DNA of 64,000 bases from Planctomyces sp. SH-PL14 (GCF_001610835.1 NZ_CP011270.1:3118001-3182000); one strand, 5' to 3'. Shown: positions 43,277 through 53,654, counted from the stretch's first letter. Notes: generated by a model from the sequence alone, not told the origin. Translations and numbers: made by a program.

Positions 43277-44158
43277 TCATGCGACCGCGGGCTTGGGGAG
43301 TCCCGGTCCTGTCGGCGGCGGAGACCCGGGCGGCGGGGAGGTCGCCACCGGACTCGGCCGGCGGCGGAGCCACCATGGGACCAGGAACGCCAGGAGCCCC
43401 AGGATCGTGACCGCTCCCCCGGCTTTCATGAGGGAGATCGCGGCGGGGGCATAGCTGCCGGCCAGCGCGTCGTAGTGGAAGCAGAAGAGCAGCACCTGAT
43501 CGAGCGTCGTCCCGATCTTTCCGGCCGCCGCTTCGACGAGCGAGAGCCGGACCGTCTGCGGATCGAAGCGGACGCCGTACAGGTATCGCGACAGCCGCCC
43601 GTCCGGCGTGGCGATCGTGAACAGGGCGGCGTGAGCGTACTCGCGGCGCTCGGGGATGTAGCGGTATTCGAACCCGACCGCTTCGGCGAGCTGCCGGATC
43701 TCGTCCTCGCGGCCGGTCAAGAAGTGCCAGCCGTCGCCGTTTCCACGGCCGAAGGCCCGGAGGTAGTTCTGCTTCGCCAGCCGCGCCTGGACCGGGGTTT
43801 CGAGCGGGTCGATGCTGACCGAGACGATCTGGTAGTCGCGGCCCGGCTCCAGCGGGACGCGGGCCAGGGCGTCGACCATTCCGTTCAGCTGCAGCCCGCA
43901 CAGCATGGGGCAGCTGGCGTAGTTCAGCGACAGGACGACCGGCCGCTGGCCGTCGAAGATCTGACTCAGGCGGACCGGTTTGCCCCGGTCGTCGCGGAAG
44001 TTCAGGTTCAGGGGGAGCGCCGTGTTGAGATGCTCCGTGACCTTCACGCCATCGAGCTGCTGTACGGGGCGCACGACCTGCCCCAGCGCCGGCGCCGCGG
44101 TCAGAGACCACAGCCCGGCGATCGCCAGCACGCTCGACAGGAGGAGGCCGGACCTCAC
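43277..44158 (-). CDS. sco: SCO1/SenC copper chaperone for cytochrome oxidase
   Basis: 293 residues. The signal peptide (~1-26) is followed by a thioredoxin-like SCO domain with the copper-binding C-x3-C in NYASCPMLCGLQLNG and the third ligand His in EYAHAALFTI. A C-terminal membrane helix (~240-262, GGAVTILGLLAFLVPWWL) and a Pro-rich tail end the protein. SCO inserts copper into the CuA site of subunit II, encoded directly downstream. Its ATG overlaps the preceding stop by 4 nt (ATGA), so it is translationally coupled in the same operon. Confidence 0.92.
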   Translation of the reverse strand: MRSGLLLSSVLAIAGLWSLTAAPALGQVVRPVQQLDGVKVTEHLNTALPLNLNFRDDRGKPVRLSQIFDGQRPVVLSLNYASCPMLCGLQLNGMVDALARVPLEPGRDYQIVSVSIDPLETPVQARLAKQNYLRAFGRGNGDGWHFLTGREDEIRQLAEAVGFEYRYIPERREYAHAALFTIATPDGRLSRYLYGVRFDPQTVRLSLVEAAAGKIGTTLDQVLLFCFHYDALAGSYAPAAISLMKAGGAVTILGLLAFLVPWWLRRRPSPVATSPPPGSPPPTGPGLPKPAVA

Positions 44159-44565
44159 TGGGCGGCGTTCCCTTCCGACTTGGACTGCTGTTCCGTCACG
44201 ACGAGCTTCATCGCTTCCGTGACCGGGATGCTGACGACTCCCTTGGCGGAATCGACCCAGCCGTAGGCGGCGAGGCGGTTCTGCTGCTGGGTGAGAGCAT
44301 CAGAGGTGAGGGTGTCGGCAATCGCGACTTCCTTCTTCTGGACCTCGGCCTTGTCGGCGGCAAAGAAGACCGCCTGGGCCGAGAGGATCGCGACGAAGGT
44401 CAGGATCGCGGCGACGAACCCGATCACGACGATCCGCGGCGTATCGATCGTGTCGTACCGCTCGAACTGATCGGCGGGAGACAGCGGAGCCTTGACCTGG
44501 GCGCCCGCGGTCTGCGGGGCGACGGTGGCGGTAACGGTTTTCGGTTCCAGCGTTGCAGCGGACAT
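44155..44565 (-). CDS. Small membrane protein between actF and sco, unknown
   Basis: 136 residues: a disordered Thr/Ala-rich N-terminus (~1-35), one membrane helix (RIVVIGFVAAILTFVAILSA, ~46-66), and a periplasmic tail with LAAYGWVDSAKGVVSIPVTE. The last element (YGWVD...GVVSIPV-x-AM) recurs in small proteins encoded at this place in other alternative-complex-III clusters, as far as I remember; no function is assigned. It overlaps sco by 4 nt and follows actF by 9 nt, so it belongs to the operon. It may be an accessory or assembly subunit. Confidence 0.7.
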   Translation of the reverse strand: MSAATLEPKTVTATVAPQTAGAQVKAPLSPADQFERYDTIDTPRIVVIGFVAAILTFVAILSAQAVFFAADKAEVQKKEVAIADTLTSDALTQQQNRLAAYGWVDSAKGVVSIPVTEAMKLVVTEQQSKSEGNAAQ

Positions 44566-44574
44566 CGACTTACC

Positions 44575-46011
44575 TCACGCGTTGTGAAAGGCCAGGGATT
44601 CGGACAGCCGCGGGTCGCGCACGGCCACGAGCGCCTTGGACGAAGCCGTCCGGAAAAAGGCGGCCAGGAACAGGCTGGAGAGTCCCGCCAGGAGCAGGAG
44701 GTCCAGCACGCCCGGCCACGGACGGAGACTGAATTGGGGAAGGACGTTCCAGTACAGGTCGAGCCAGTGCATGGCGAGCAGCCAGCAGGCCCAGAAGACG
44801 AGTGACGGAATGCTCCGCCGCGAGCGGCGGGACATCAGGCCCAGGAACGGGATGAACAGGTGCCCGAACAGGAGCGTCAGGCTCAGCCACTGCCAGCCGT
44901 TCTGCTGCCGCAGGATGAGCCAGCCGGTCTCTTCCGGGATGTTCGCGTACCAGATCAGGACGTACTGCGAGAACGCGATGTAGCCCCAGAAGAAGTTGAA
45001 GCCGAACAGCAGCTTGCCGAGATCGTGGAAGTGATCGATCGTCATCTCGCTGCCGATGACGCCGCGGCGCTTCAGCCAGACGCAGAGCAGGATCATCGTC
45101 GCCAGCCCGCCGACGACCGAGGCGGCGAAGTAGTAGATGCCGTAGATCGCGCTGAACCAGTGCGGCGCGACGGACATCATGAAGTCGAAGGCGAAGAAGT
45201 TGACCGTTCCGGCGAAGAGCAGCGTGCCGATCGGCGCGACCGCCTGCATCCGGCTCGTCAGCGCGGGATCGCCCGACTCATCCTGCTCCCGCGAGCGGGC
45301 CAGGAAGAAGCGGCTGAAGAGCGCCCAGACGCCGAAGTAGAGCACCGCCCGGATCGTGAAGAAGGTCGGGTTGAGCCAGGCCCGCTTGTGGCGGATCAGG
45401 GCATCGGTCTCGACAAGGTGCGGGTCGTTCCACTCGTAGAGCGAGTGACTCCCGAAGAGGAGCGGCAGGACGATCGGCAGGGCCAGGATCGAGACGAGGC
45501 CGATCGAGGCGGCCATGATCTCGGCGATCCGGCCGAGGACGACGCTCCATCCCGCGCGGGCGAGGTGCTGGATCAGGATGAAGAACAGGCCGCCGACCGA
45601 GAGGCTGACGACGAACAGGAACGCGACGAGGTAGCTCGCCTGGAACCGCTGCCAGCCGCCGCCGGTCTTTTCCTGGAGGAACGTGTCCCAGTGCGGGGGG
45701 AGTTCCTTGCTGAACAGCTCGTGCGCCAGCTTGTTGATGTCGGCGATCGGCCGGCCGTCATAGGACTCCGGCGCGGTCCCTTCCTTGTCCGCCAGGAGCT
45801 GGACGACGCCGACGAGGGCCGGCGGCGCGTGCTGGAGGTCGAAGGTCTGGTCGATCCGGGCGGTGCCGCCCGTCAGGGCCGCGACGACGAGGGCCAGGCC
45901 CAGGCAGACGAGACCGACAACGGCGGCGGTGCGGGCGTAGGCCGTCCCCTGGCCGCGAAGCGTGCGGTCGCGGCTGAGGTCGAACGGCGGAGAGGAGTGA
46001 TGACCGGCCAT
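44575..46011 (-). CDS. actF: Alternative complex III subunit ActF (membrane, NrfD-like)
   Basis: 478 residues, about ten membrane helices. It has recurrent blocks of the ActF family: GWSVVLGRIAEIMAASIGLV, WLNPTFFTIRAVLYFGVWAL, GTVNFFAFDFMMSVAPHWFS, GKLLFGFNFFWGYIAFSQYV and LIWYANIPEETGWLILRQ. ActF is the second NrfD-like quinol-related membrane subunit of alternative complex III, pairing with ActC. The order actA-B-C-DE-F is the conserved one. It begins 30 nt after actDE. Confidence 0.9.
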   Translation of the reverse strand: MAGHHSSPPFDLSRDRTLRGQGTAYARTAAVVGLVCLGLALVVAALTGGTARIDQTFDLQHAPPALVGVVQLLADKEGTAPESYDGRPIADINKLAHELFSKELPPHWDTFLQEKTGGGWQRFQASYLVAFLFVVSLSVGGLFFILIQHLARAGWSVVLGRIAEIMAASIGLVSILALPIVLPLLFGSHSLYEWNDPHLVETDALIRHKRAWLNPTFFTIRAVLYFGVWALFSRFFLARSREQDESGDPALTSRMQAVAPIGTLLFAGTVNFFAFDFMMSVAPHWFSAIYGIYYFAASVVGGLATMILLCVWLKRRGVIGSEMTIDHFHDLGKLLFGFNFFWGYIAFSQYVLIWYANIPEETGWLILRQQNGWQWLSLTLLFGHLFIPFLGLMSRRSRRSIPSLVFWACWLLAMHWLDLYWNVLPQFSLRPWPGVLDLLLLAGLSSLFLAAFFRTASSKALVAVRDPRLSESLAFHNA

Positions 46012-46041
46012 GAATTCCGAAGGGAAATGACGGTGAGTGAC

Positions 46042-47370
46042 TTACTTGCGGTTGTTGAGGATCGTCGCCTCGTCCGCCGGAACATCCTTGAGCGTTGCCT
46101 TCTGGCTCCGCTGGAGGGCCCGGACGTAGAGGACGATGGACCACCGGTCGTCCGGCGTGATCTGGGCGGCGTATCCGGCCATCTTGCGGCGGCCGTTGGT
46201 GATCGTGTCGAACAGTTTTCCGACCGGCTGGGCGGCGACGACGTCGGTCGTGAGGTTCGTCGGCGGGAGCCAGGTCGGCTCCTGCAGTTCGCCGGCCCGC
46301 TGGGCAACGAGACCGTCCCCCTGGCCGACGAGACCGTGGCACGGAGCGCAGTAGATGTTGAACCGCGACTGGCCGCGGAGCATCCGGGCCTCGGTCACTT
46401 CGACCGGGAAGTCCGTGACGTAGTCCGGTTCCGGCGGCGGGGCGTTGGGATCCGCGGGAGCGGCCGGGGCCGCAGCAGCCGCCGCGTTTCCGCCGTCCTT
46501 CGGCAGGTAGCCGCGGTAGAGGGCGTCGTTGTCATGGAGATCGCCGACCGCGACGGTCCCGGCGACCTGCGGCCGCATCGCCCGGCCGTCCGCAAAGTAC
46601 GGCGAGCGGTGCTGCGGACCGGGACGGTCGTTCTGGGAGTCCATGTCCGAGAAGAAGTCGATCCGCGGCGCCTCGGAGGTCGTGTTCCGAGCCCAGGCGA
46701 TCAGGGCCGGCGGAATGAGAGCCAGGGCAAGCAGGATCGCGATCCCGCCGCGGACGACGCCCGGGAGGCGGTTCGAGGAGACCGACGGCGGGACCTCGTC
46801 GATCCGGACCGCGCCGGCCCGGCGGAAGAGCTCCACCACGTTCGTCCCGGCGAAGCGGGGATCGTCGGCCGCGATGTACAGGAAGAACCGGTCGTCGGTC
46901 GCCCGGCGGAACCGGTCGACTTCGAGGAGCGGGTTCGAATGCTTCGGGAGGCCATTGAGGCCGAGCATTCCCAGGAACGTCGCGAAGGCGCTCGTCAGGA
47001 CAATGACTTCGAACGTGACCGGGATGTTGGCCGGGAGGCTGAAGATCGGCTTGCCGCTGATGAGGAACGGGTAGTCGACCGCGTTCATCCACCACTGCAT
47101 CAGGAGTCCGCCGCAGCCGCCTAGGAGGCCGACGGTCAGGACGATCCAGGGGAGCCGCGTCGGGCGGATGCCGAGGGCGGCATCGATGCCGTGGATCGGG
47201 AACGGGCTGAAGGCGTCGATCCGCGTGAAGCCTTCCACGCGGATGATGTTCGCGGCGCGGACCAGTTCATGCGGCCCGGTGAACTCCGCGAGGACGCCGA
47301 CGACCGGGCCCGAGCCATCTCCGGCTCCCCCCCGCTGATCGGCATTTCGTTCCAACGTTCCCGCAGCCAC
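46042..47370 (-). CDS. actDE: Alternative complex III ActD-ActE fusion (DUF3341 + cytochrome c)
   Basis: 442 residues. The N-terminal half (~20-200) is ActD/DUF3341: VVGVLAEFTGPHELVRAANI, RVEGFTRIDAFSPFPIHGID, two membrane helices, then RRATDDRFFLYIAADDPRF. A third helix (~222-245) leads into ActE, a mono-heme cytochrome c with CAPCHG (~350) and axial-Met candidate RKMAGYAAQI, with IVLYVRALQRSQ closing the domain. In many phyla ActD and ActE are separate genes; here they are one polypeptide without frameshift signs. The heme c end probably delivers electrons to the caa3 enzyme. Confidence 0.9.
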   Translation of the reverse strand: MAAGTLERNADQRGGAGDGSGPVVGVLAEFTGPHELVRAANIIRVEGFTRIDAFSPFPIHGIDAALGIRPTRLPWIVLTVGLLGGCGGLLMQWWMNAVDYPFLISGKPIFSLPANIPVTFEVIVLTSAFATFLGMLGLNGLPKHSNPLLEVDRFRRATDDRFFLYIAADDPRFAGTNVVELFRRAGAVRIDEVPPSVSSNRLPGVVRGGIAILLALALIPPALIAWARNTTSEAPRIDFFSDMDSQNDRPGPQHRSPYFADGRAMRPQVAGTVAVGDLHDNDALYRGYLPKDGGNAAAAAAPAAPADPNAPPPEPDYVTDFPVEVTEARMLRGQSRFNIYCAPCHGLVGQGDGLVAQRAGELQEPTWLPPTNLTTDVVAAQPVGKLFDTITNGRRKMAGYAAQITPDDRWSIVLYVRALQRSQKATLKDVPADEATILNNRK

Positions 47371-47434
47371 TCAATCACCTGCCACAAACAACCGTGGAAT
47401 GTTTTCGCTCTGTCTCAAGTGCACTCGATCGCGA

Positions 47435-48898
47435 TCAGTGAGCCGCAGCGGGAGAGCTCCCCGCTGTTCCCGCCGTCCCGTGGCCGTGATGGGCCCCGTG
47501 GTGGTGATCGTGGGTATCCGCCGGAGCCGGCATGACCCCCTTGACTTCGGAGATCGCGACGATCGGGAGGTACCGGCAGAACAGGAGGAACAGGGTGAAG
47601 AACAGCCCGAAGCTCCCGGCGAACATGCAGATGTCGACCCACGTCGGCGAGTAGTAACCCCAGCTCGACGGGAGGAAGTCGCGGCTGAGCGAAGTGACGA
47701 TGATCACGAACCGCTCGAACCACATCCCGATGTTGACGAAGATGCAGATCAGGACCATCAGCCAGGGGCTGGTCCGGATCTTCTTGCTCCAGAAGAACTG
47801 CGGAGCGATGACGTTGCAGCTGACCATCGTCCAGTACGCCCAGGCGTAGGGACCGAAGGCCCGGTTCATGAACGTGAAGCCTTCGTACGGGTTGCCGCCG
47901 TACCAGGCGATGAAGAACTCGATCCCGTAGGCGAAGCCGACCATGCAGCCGGTCGCCAGGATCACCTTGCACATGTTCTCGAGGTGCCGCAGCGTCACGA
48001 AGTCCTTCAGGCCGAACCATTCGCGGGCCGGGACCATCAGCGTGATCACCATCGCGAAGCCGCTGAACACGGCCCCGGCGACGAAGTACGGCGGGAAGAT
48101 CGTGGCGTGCCAGCCGGGGAGCTGGGCGGTCGCGAAGTCGAAACTCACGACCGTGTGGACCGAGAGCACCAGCGGCGTCGCGAGAGCCGCGAGGAGGACG
48201 TAGGCCTTCTCATAGCGGTGCCAGTGGCGGGCCGAGCCGGTCCAGCCAAGGGCCAGGAGGCCGTAGATGAACTGCTTGGTCTTGCTCTTGGTCTTGTCGC
48301 GGAAGGTCGCCAGGTCGGGAATCAGTCCCATGTACCAGAACAGGAGCGACACGGTGGCGTAGGTGCTGACCGCGAACACGTCCCACAGGAGCGGGCTGCG
48401 GAAATTGGGCCACATGTCGAGGCGGCTCGACGGCAGCGGGAAGAGCCAGTAGGCGAACCAGACGCGTCCGACGTGCACCGCCGGGAAGATCCCCGCACAG
48501 CAGACGGCGAAAATCGTCATCGCTTCGGCAAAGCGGTTGATGCTCGTCCGCCAGTTCTGGCGGAAGAGGAACAGGATCGCCGAGATCAGCGTTCCGGCGT
48601 GGCCGATGCCGACCCAGAACACGAAGTTCACGATGTCCCACGCCCAGAAGACCGGGCTGTTGTTCCCCCACACCCCGACCCCGCGATAGATCAGGTAGGC
48701 GATGCACGAGAACAGGAGCAGCGTGAACGAGCTCGAGATCGCGAACGCGATGTACCACGCCAGCGGAGTCTTGTGCTCGGCGATCCCCACGACCGTGTCG
48801 GTCACGGAGTGGTAGTCGTGATCCCCCGTCACCAGGGGAGCCCGGCGGGTCGGATCTTCAAACGTCGTATCGACGGGAGCTGTCAGCATCGATGCCAT
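47435..48898 (-). CDS. actC: Alternative complex III subunit ActC (NrfD/PsrC-like)
   Basis: 487 residues, about ten membrane helices of the NrfD/PsrC fold. Conserved stretches include [60 protein letters not shown] and [20 protein letters not shown], and the quinol-site region around [11 protein letters not shown] is retained. The protein is the main quinol-oxidising membrane subunit. A His/Asp-rich C-terminal tail ([14 protein letters not shown]) is notable and resembles the His-rich parts of coxC and coxD. Its ATG overlaps the actB stop (TAATG), so the two are coupled. Confidence 0.92.
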   Translation of the reverse strand: MASMLTAPVDTTFEDPTRRAPLVTGDHDYHSVTDTVVGIAEHKTPLAWYIAFAISSSFTLLLFSCIAYLIYRGVGVWGNNSPVFWAWDIVNFVFWVGIGHAGTLISAILFLFRQNWRTSINRFAEAMTIFAVCCAGIFPAVHVGRVWFAYWLFPLPSSRLDMWPNFRSPLLWDVFAVSTYATVSLLFWYMGLIPDLATFRDKTKSKTKQFIYGLLALGWTGSARHWHRYEKAYVLLAALATPLVLSVHTVVSFDFATAQLPGWHATIFPPYFVAGAVFSGFAMVITLMVPAREWFGLKDFVTLRHLENMCKVILATGCMVGFAYGIEFFIAWYGGNPYEGFTFMNRAFGPYAWAYWTMVSCNVIAPQFFWSKKIRTSPWLMVLICIFVNIGMWFERFVIIVTSLSRDFLPSSWGYYSPTWVDICMFAGSFGLFFTLFLLFCRYLPIVAISEVKGVMPAPADTHDHHHGAHHGHGTAGTAGSSPAAAH

Positions 48899-51800
48899 TA
48901 GACGTGAGCCTCCTGACCGCAGCGGTGGTCCTGGAGGACAGGGAGGGCGGCGGGGGCGGCGGCATGCGCGGGACCGGCGTGGCCGTGGTCATGGTCGTCA
49001 TGACGGGCCGCGAGCCACGGATGCGGATTGCGGATGCGGGCGAGGTACTTCGTCCGCGGCTTGACGTTCAGCTCGGCGAGCATGGCGTAGGCCCGCGAGT
49101 CGGCGTGGGCCTTGGCGACGTTGCTCTCCGGGTTGTTCAGGTCGCCGAAGACGATCGCCTGGGCCGGGCAGACCTGCTGGCAGGCGGTCTGGATCTCGTT
49201 GGCCCCGATGGCGCGGCGTTCGTTCCGGGCGTCGATCTTGACGTTCTGAATCCGCTGCACGCAGTAGGTGCACTTCTCCATCACACCGCGGGTCCGGACG
49301 GTGACTTCCGGATTCAGGACGAGGTGCGTCAGCTCGTCGTTCGTCCCCGCCAGTTCGCCGCGGTAGTCCAGGAAGTTGAACCGGCGGACCTTGTAGGGGC
49401 AGTTGTTTCCGCAGTACCGCGTGCCGATGCAGCGGTTGTAGACCATGTCGTTCAGCCCCTCGTCGCTGTGGACAGTCGCCGCGACCGGGCAGACCTGTTC
49501 GCAGGGGGCGTTCTCGCAGTGGTGGCAGGTGACCGGCTGCGTCATGACGGTCGGCTGCTCGGTGTCGCCGGCGAAGTAGCGATCGACCCGCAGCCAGTGC
49601 ATCTCGCGGTTCGTCCGGACCTGCTCGGCCCCGACGACCGGGACGTTGTTCTCGGCCTGGCAGGCGATGACGCAGGCGTTGCAGCCGGTACAGCGGTTCA
49701 GGTCGATCGCCATCCCCCACGCCTGCCCGTCGTAGGAGTGCTCGGTCCAGGGGCTTTCGAGCGGCGGATGGTGGACCTTGTGCTCGGCGAAGTCCGGATG
49801 GTGGATGAAGTCGTCGAGCGTCGCTTCGCGGATCAGGTCGCCGACGCGGCCGTGGATCCCTTCGAGGCCGATCTTGTCGATCGCGTAGTGGTCCTGCGTG
49901 GCGGCCAGCTTTTCCTGACGGCCCGTCGCCGTGACCTTGAGGCCGCCAGCGAAGTTCCGACCCGCGGCGGTCCGCAGCGGGCCGACATGGACACCGACCG
50001 TCGCGACGTCGTGATGAATGTCTCCACCGACCAGTCCGCAGTCGGTCCGGCCGTAGCCGAGAGCGACCGAGACCGAGCCGGTCGCCTGACCGGGGAGGAT
50101 GTAGGCCGGGAGCTCGATGCTCTTGCCGCCGAGTTCCAGGCGGACGACATCGTGGTCTTTGACGCCGAGGGCCGAGGCGGTCTTGGGGCTCAGGACGGCG
50201 GCGTTCCCCCAGGTGAGCTTCGTCAGCGGATGGGGGAGTTCCTGGAGCCAGGCGTTGTTGGCGAACCGGCCGTCGTAGGCGCTCGACGACGAGGTGAAGA
50301 CGAGCTCCAGTTCCCCGTTCTTGATCTCGGCCGGAGCCTTCCAGGCGTCAGTCGCCGCGGGGGCGTCGAAGCCCTTGAGCTCGGGGGTGACGCGGGAAGC
50401 TTCGCTCCCCTTCAGGAAGCCGTCGTGAACGACGCGGTTCCATTCCCGGTCCGCTTCGAGCCGCGGTTCAAGGGTATTGGCGGTCTGGCGGACGATCGCG
50501 AGCGAGTCGGCGGTCGAACCGAGCAGATTCGAGAGAAACTCACCGGCGCTGCGGGTTTCGAACAGCGGCGCGATGAGGGGCTGGCCGAGGCCATAGGTCC
50601 CGTCGACGAGCCGGCAGTCGCTCCACGCTTCGAGCGCGTGCGAGAGCGGGATCCCCCAGCCGCAGAGAGCGGTCGTCTCGTTCGGCCACGTCGTGGCGTG
50701 CACGAGAGTCGCGACCTTCTTGAGCGATTCGACGAAGGGGACGTCGGCCGGGGCGTCGTAGGCGGGGTTGCCGCCGAGAACGATCAGCGTCTGGCACTTG
50801 CCCGCGTTGGCCGCGGCCACGAAGTCCGCCAGCGTCCCGATACCGGCGTTGTCCGCCTCGCGAGTGAACCAGACGGTCTTGCCGATGTTCGCAAGCTGCG
50901 AGTTGATCCGGTGGGCCAGGGCGTGGACCGCGGCCGGCTGGTTCGGGCCGACGGCGACGAGCGAGTGCTCCGGATGCTTTCGGAGATCGTCGACGAGGGC
51001 CCCGAAGACCTGCTCGGCATACGGGGCGGTCTCGGGAGGAGCGGCGGTCGCTTCTCCCTTGAGGGCGGCCTCGACACTCGCCAGGAAGCCGGCAATGTCG
51101 CCGCTCCGGAGGGCCAGCCGATGGTCGGCCCCCATGCCGGTCTGGGTGAATTCACACTCGACGGCGTACAGCCGGCTCATCCGGCCCGCTTCCGGGGTCC
51201 GGCTCTGGGCAAACTGCCGGGCGAGACGGAGACCATCGGGATGGCCGCCGACCAAGTCGCAGTCGACCGTCAGGATGATCCGGGCGTCGCCGAGCTCATA
51301 CTGCGGACGGAGGCGTTCGCCAAAGGCGAGTGCGGCCCCTTCGGTGACGCTCGCGGCGTCGACCGAGGCGTACTCGAACCACCGCAGCTCCGGGAAGCGG
51401 CTCTGGAGCTCGCTCCGCAGGCGGGCGATCGTCGGCGAGCTCGTCGGCTGGGCGAGGATACAGAGCCCTGCCCCCTTGGTCTCGCCCCAGGTCTTCGTCG
51501 CCTTCTCAAAGAAGGCGTCGGTCTCGGTCCAGGTGCGGGTGACGCTCTCGCGGCCGACCTGCTCCGTCGGGGTTCGCAGGCGGTCGGGATCGTAGAGTTC
51601 GAGGACGGTTCCCTGGGCGTAAGCCGTGCTGGCGCCGCCGGAGGAGACGTGTTCGGCGTTGCCGTCGAGCTTGATCGGACGGCCGTCGTAGCTCGTCGCC
51701 CGCAGGGCCTGCGGGACGCCGGCGATCTCGAACGTCGTGTTGAACCACTTCGGCTTGCCCGGAGTCCGGTTCGCCGGCCGGGTCGCGAAGGGAGCGAGGG

Positions 51801-51993
51801 TTTCCTCTTCGAAGCGGCAGCCCGTGGCACCGCTCAGGACGAGCGAGGCCCCCATGAGCTGCAGCCAGCGGCGCCGCGAGACCCCCTTCGGGAACTCGCT
51901 GGCGGCTCGGGGAAATTCGCGGTGCATCAGTTCGGTGAACTCCGGAGAGTTCTCGAGTTCCGAAAGGCTGCGATACCAGGTCTTGGAAGGCAT
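48898..51993 (-). CDS. actB: Alternative complex III subunit ActB (molybdopterin-type fold plus Fe-S domain)
   Basis: 1031 residues. The N-terminal motif ([20 protein letters not shown]) is Tat-like. A long domain follows with the fold of molybdopterin oxidoreductases but apparently without cofactor residues. The C-terminal third (~740-1000) has four cysteine clusters: [43 protein letters not shown] and CTYCVQRIQ, plus [15 protein letters not shown], for Fe-S centres of the NrfC type. It is the large peripheral subunit passing electrons toward ActA/ActE. The ATG at 51993 is chosen because it begins the conserved [20 protein letters not shown]; the frame is open 62 codons further. Confidence 0.92.
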   Translation of the reverse strand: MPSKTWYRSLSELENSPEFTELMHREFPRAASEFPKGVSRRRWLQLMGASLVLSGATGCRFEEETLAPFATRPANRTPGKPKWFNTTFEIAGVPQALRATSYDGRPIKLDGNAEHVSSGGASTAYAQGTVLELYDPDRLRTPTEQVGRESVTRTWTETDAFFEKATKTWGETKGAGLCILAQPTSSPTIARLRSELQSRFPELRWFEYASVDAASVTEGAALAFGERLRPQYELGDARIILTVDCDLVGGHPDGLRLARQFAQSRTPEAGRMSRLYAVECEFTQTGMGADHRLALRSGDIAGFLASVEAALKGEATAAPPETAPYAEQVFGALVDDLRKHPEHSLVAVGPNQPAAVHALAHRINSQLANIGKTVWFTREADNAGIGTLADFVAAANAGKCQTLIVLGGNPAYDAPADVPFVESLKKVATLVHATTWPNETTALCGWGIPLSHALEAWSDCRLVDGTYGLGQPLIAPLFETRSAGEFLSNLLGSTADSLAIVRQTANTLEPRLEADREWNRVVHDGFLKGSEASRVTPELKGFDAPAATDAWKAPAEIKNGELELVFTSSSSAYDGRFANNAWLQELPHPLTKLTWGNAAVLSPKTASALGVKDHDVVRLELGGKSIELPAYILPGQATGSVSVALGYGRTDCGLVGGDIHHDVATVGVHVGPLRTAAGRNFAGGLKVTATGRQEKLAATQDHYAIDKIGLEGIHGRVGDLIREATLDDFIHHPDFAEHKVHHPPLESPWTEHSYDGQAWGMAIDLNRCTGCNACVIACQAENNVPVVGAEQVRTNREMHWLRVDRYFAGDTEQPTVMTQPVTCHHCENAPCEQVCPVAATVHSDEGLNDMVYNRCIGTRYCGNNCPYKVRRFNFLDYRGELAGTNDELTHLVLNPEVTVRTRGVMEKCTYCVQRIQNVKIDARNERRAIGANEIQTACQQVCPAQAIVFGDLNNPESNVAKAHADSRAYAMLAELNVKPRTKYLARIRNPHPWLAARHDDHDHGHAGPAHAAAPAALPVLQDHRCGQEAHV

Positions 51994-52078
51994 TCGGTTG
52001 GGACGGCGAACGAGGCTGTGCGGGCGGGACTTGGGCGAATCGCGGGAGAGTCGATCGACCGGCGGGGCCGGGACCGGC

Positions 52079-52759
52079 TCAGCGATGGCAGGTCGAACAG
52101 TTGGTCTTGGGATGGACTCCCAGGGCCGCCTTGATCTCCTGGCCGACCTTGGTCGCGGAGGTCTCGGGAACCCAGGCAAGGTCCGTCACCTTGTCGAGCG
52201 GGCGAAGGTGGGGCTCGGGGTTGCGATGACAGTCGAGGCAGAAGGTCATCGAGAGAGTCTTGTCCTGCCGGACGATGTCCATCCGGTCGACCCGTCCGTG
52301 GCACGAGACGCAGCCGACGCCGCGGTTCACGTGGGCGCTGTGGTCGAAATACACGTAGTCCGGAAGGTCATGGACCTTCTTCCAGGGGATCGAATCCTGG
52401 GTGGCGATGCTCTGCCGCAGGACCGCCAGCAGCGGGCTTTCGCTCCGCACGGACGCGTACGGGACGTTCCCCTTGGCGTCGGCTCCCGAGTGGCAGTTGC
52501 CGCAGGTGGCCGAGGGGGGAATCGAAGCGAAGGCAGCCTTGTCGACCGTGTTGTGGCAATACCGGCAGTCGAGCTTCAGGCGTCCGGCGTGCAGCTTGTG
52601 GCTGAACGGGATCGGCTGTTTTGGCTCATGGCCGACGTACAGCGTCTCCGGCGCCGTGGCGGCGAAGACGATGGCGCCCAGGTAGGCTCCGCCCGCCAGC
52701 AGGCCAGGAATGGCCAGCATCACGAGACGGTTTGTCCAACGGGGAAAAGTAAAACGCAT
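52079..52759 (-). CDS. actA: Alternative complex III subunit ActA (penta-heme cytochrome c)
   Basis: 226 residues. One N-terminal membrane anchor (RLVMLAIPGLLAGGAYLGAI, ~10-30) precedes five CXXCH sites: CRYCHN, CGNCHS, CVSCHG, CLDCHR and CSTCHR. Extra His residues in IPFSHKLHAG and YFDHSAHVN are probably axial ligands. This is the standard five-heme ActA. It is the first gene of the respiratory operon, 85 nt before actB. The ATG at 52759 begins MRFTFPRWTNRL; an in-frame start 18 codons upstream is unlikely. A RegA/RegR-like box lies about 160 nt upstream. Confidence 0.9.
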   Translation of the reverse strand: MRFTFPRWTNRLVMLAIPGLLAGGAYLGAIVFAATAPETLYVGHEPKQPIPFSHKLHAGRLKLDCRYCHNTVDKAAFASIPPSATCGNCHSGADAKGNVPYASVRSESPLLAVLRQSIATQDSIPWKKVHDLPDYVYFDHSAHVNRGVGCVSCHGRVDRMDIVRQDKTLSMTFCLDCHRNPEPHLRPLDKVTDLAWVPETSATKVGQEIKAALGVHPKTNCSTCHR

Positions 52760-52915
52760 CAGCCAGACTCGGGTGACACCGCAAAATGCGACGCTCAAAG
52801 GGGAACGACACAACGCGGGTCATGGAGTGCGACATCCCCCGGTTCTTAGTCTTGTGAGCGTGCGAACGGTCGTTGTTTTCGGAGAAATCTAGTTAGGGCC
52901 TCCAGCCCAGTCGCT

Positions 52916-52930
52916 GCGTCAAAACGTCAC
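52916..52930 (-). promoter_or_regulatory. Candidate RegA/RegR binding box upstream of the actA operon
   Basis: On the minus strand GTGACGTTTTGACGC fits the RegR consensus as I remember it, GNGRCRTTNNGNCGC, at every specified position. It lies in the 225-nt gap between the regA stop and the actA start, about 157 nt before the actA ATG, next to the gene of the very regulator expected to bind it. Confidence 0.55.
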
Positions 52931-52939
52931 AGCGGACCG

Positions 52940-52955
52940 CGGCTGATATCAGCCG
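52940..52955. promoter_or_regulatory. Perfect 16-bp palindrome within a larger stem after regA
   Basis: CGGCTGATATCAGCCG is a perfect palindrome. It is flanked by GCGGACC (52933-52939) and GGTCCGC (52971-52977), which could pair around it. On the minus strand it follows the regA stop and precedes the RegA-like box, so it may be the regA terminator or a further operator. There is no clear T-run. Confidence 0.45.
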
Positions 52956-52984
52956 ATTCGGATATCGAGGGTCCGCCGAGCCGC

Positions 52985-53530
52985 TTACGGAGCCCGCTTC
53001 TTCAGCTTCCGCTGCAGCGTTCGCCGCGGAATATCCAGCAGTTTGGCGGCCTGGCTGATGTTGCCTCCGCACTCATCGAGGATCCGCTGAATGTGGTTCC
53101 ACTCGGCCTCCGCGAGCGACGGAGCCTGCAGCTCATCTTCCTCAATAGTGAGATCGGACTCCGGCGATGCGTCGAAAGCCGCGAGGATTTCGGTCGCATC
53201 CGCCGGTTTCGTCACGTAGTTCACCGCCCCCGCACGGATGGCCGCGATCGCGTTGGCGATGCTGCCGAAGCCCGTCAGGACGACGACGCGGGTTGTTGCA
53301 CACTGTTCGCGCAGGCGTGTCAACAATTCCAGCCCGTTCATGCCGGGCATCTTGAGGTCGATGATCGCCATATCGGGACAGGCGGAGGCGGCTATCGCCA
53401 GCGCGGCGTCCCCATCAGCGGCGGTCATCACCTGATAGCCACGAGCCTCGATGGCTCGTCCCAGTCGCGTCCGAAGCACCTCATCGTCATCCACGATGAG
53501 ACACGACTTAGCCTCCACCGCCATCATCAA
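52985..53530 (-). CDS. regA: RegA/PrrA/ActR-family response regulator
   Basis: 181 residues. The receiver domain has CLIVDDDEVL (acidic pocket), MAIIDLKMPGMNG (phospho-acceptor Asp) and VVVLTGFGSI / VNYVTKPAD (Thr and Lys switch residues). A short linker precedes a Fis-type helix-turn-helix: WNHIQRILDECGGNISQAAK, LLDIPRRTLQRKLKKRAP. That terminal helix is almost invariant in RegA/PrrA/ActR/RegR proteins. These regulators control respiratory and redox genes. The sensor kinase gene is directly upstream on the same strand. Three consecutive Met codons make the exact start uncertain by up to 6 nt. Confidence 0.92.
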   Translation of the reverse strand: MMMAVEAKSCLIVDDDEVLRTRLGRAIEARGYQVMTAADGDAALAIAASACPDMAIIDLKMPGMNGLELLTRLREQCATTRVVVLTGFGSIANAIAAIRAGAVNYVTKPADATEILAAFDASPESDLTIEEDELQAPSLAEAEWNHIQRILDECGGNISQAAKLLDIPRRTLQRKLKKRAP

Positions 53531-53654
53531 CGTTGAACTTCCACGATTAAATAATTCAGTGCGGCGTCCGGGATGCGCTCCCGAAACCGGCTGAGACCGT
53601 CCTTCGGCTCAGCCGATCAGCAACTTGAGCGCCAGACAGTCGATTATGACGTCC

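Noticed and set aside
46042-47370. Frameshift or assembly error joining actD and actE
   Set aside because: The junction is a continuous in-frame linker with normal codon use and no duplicated start or stop remnant; a true fusion is more likely.
48892-52134. A 1080-codon open frame on the plus strand
   Set aside because: Antisense to actB, whose domain motifs are unmistakable; no motif on the antisense side.
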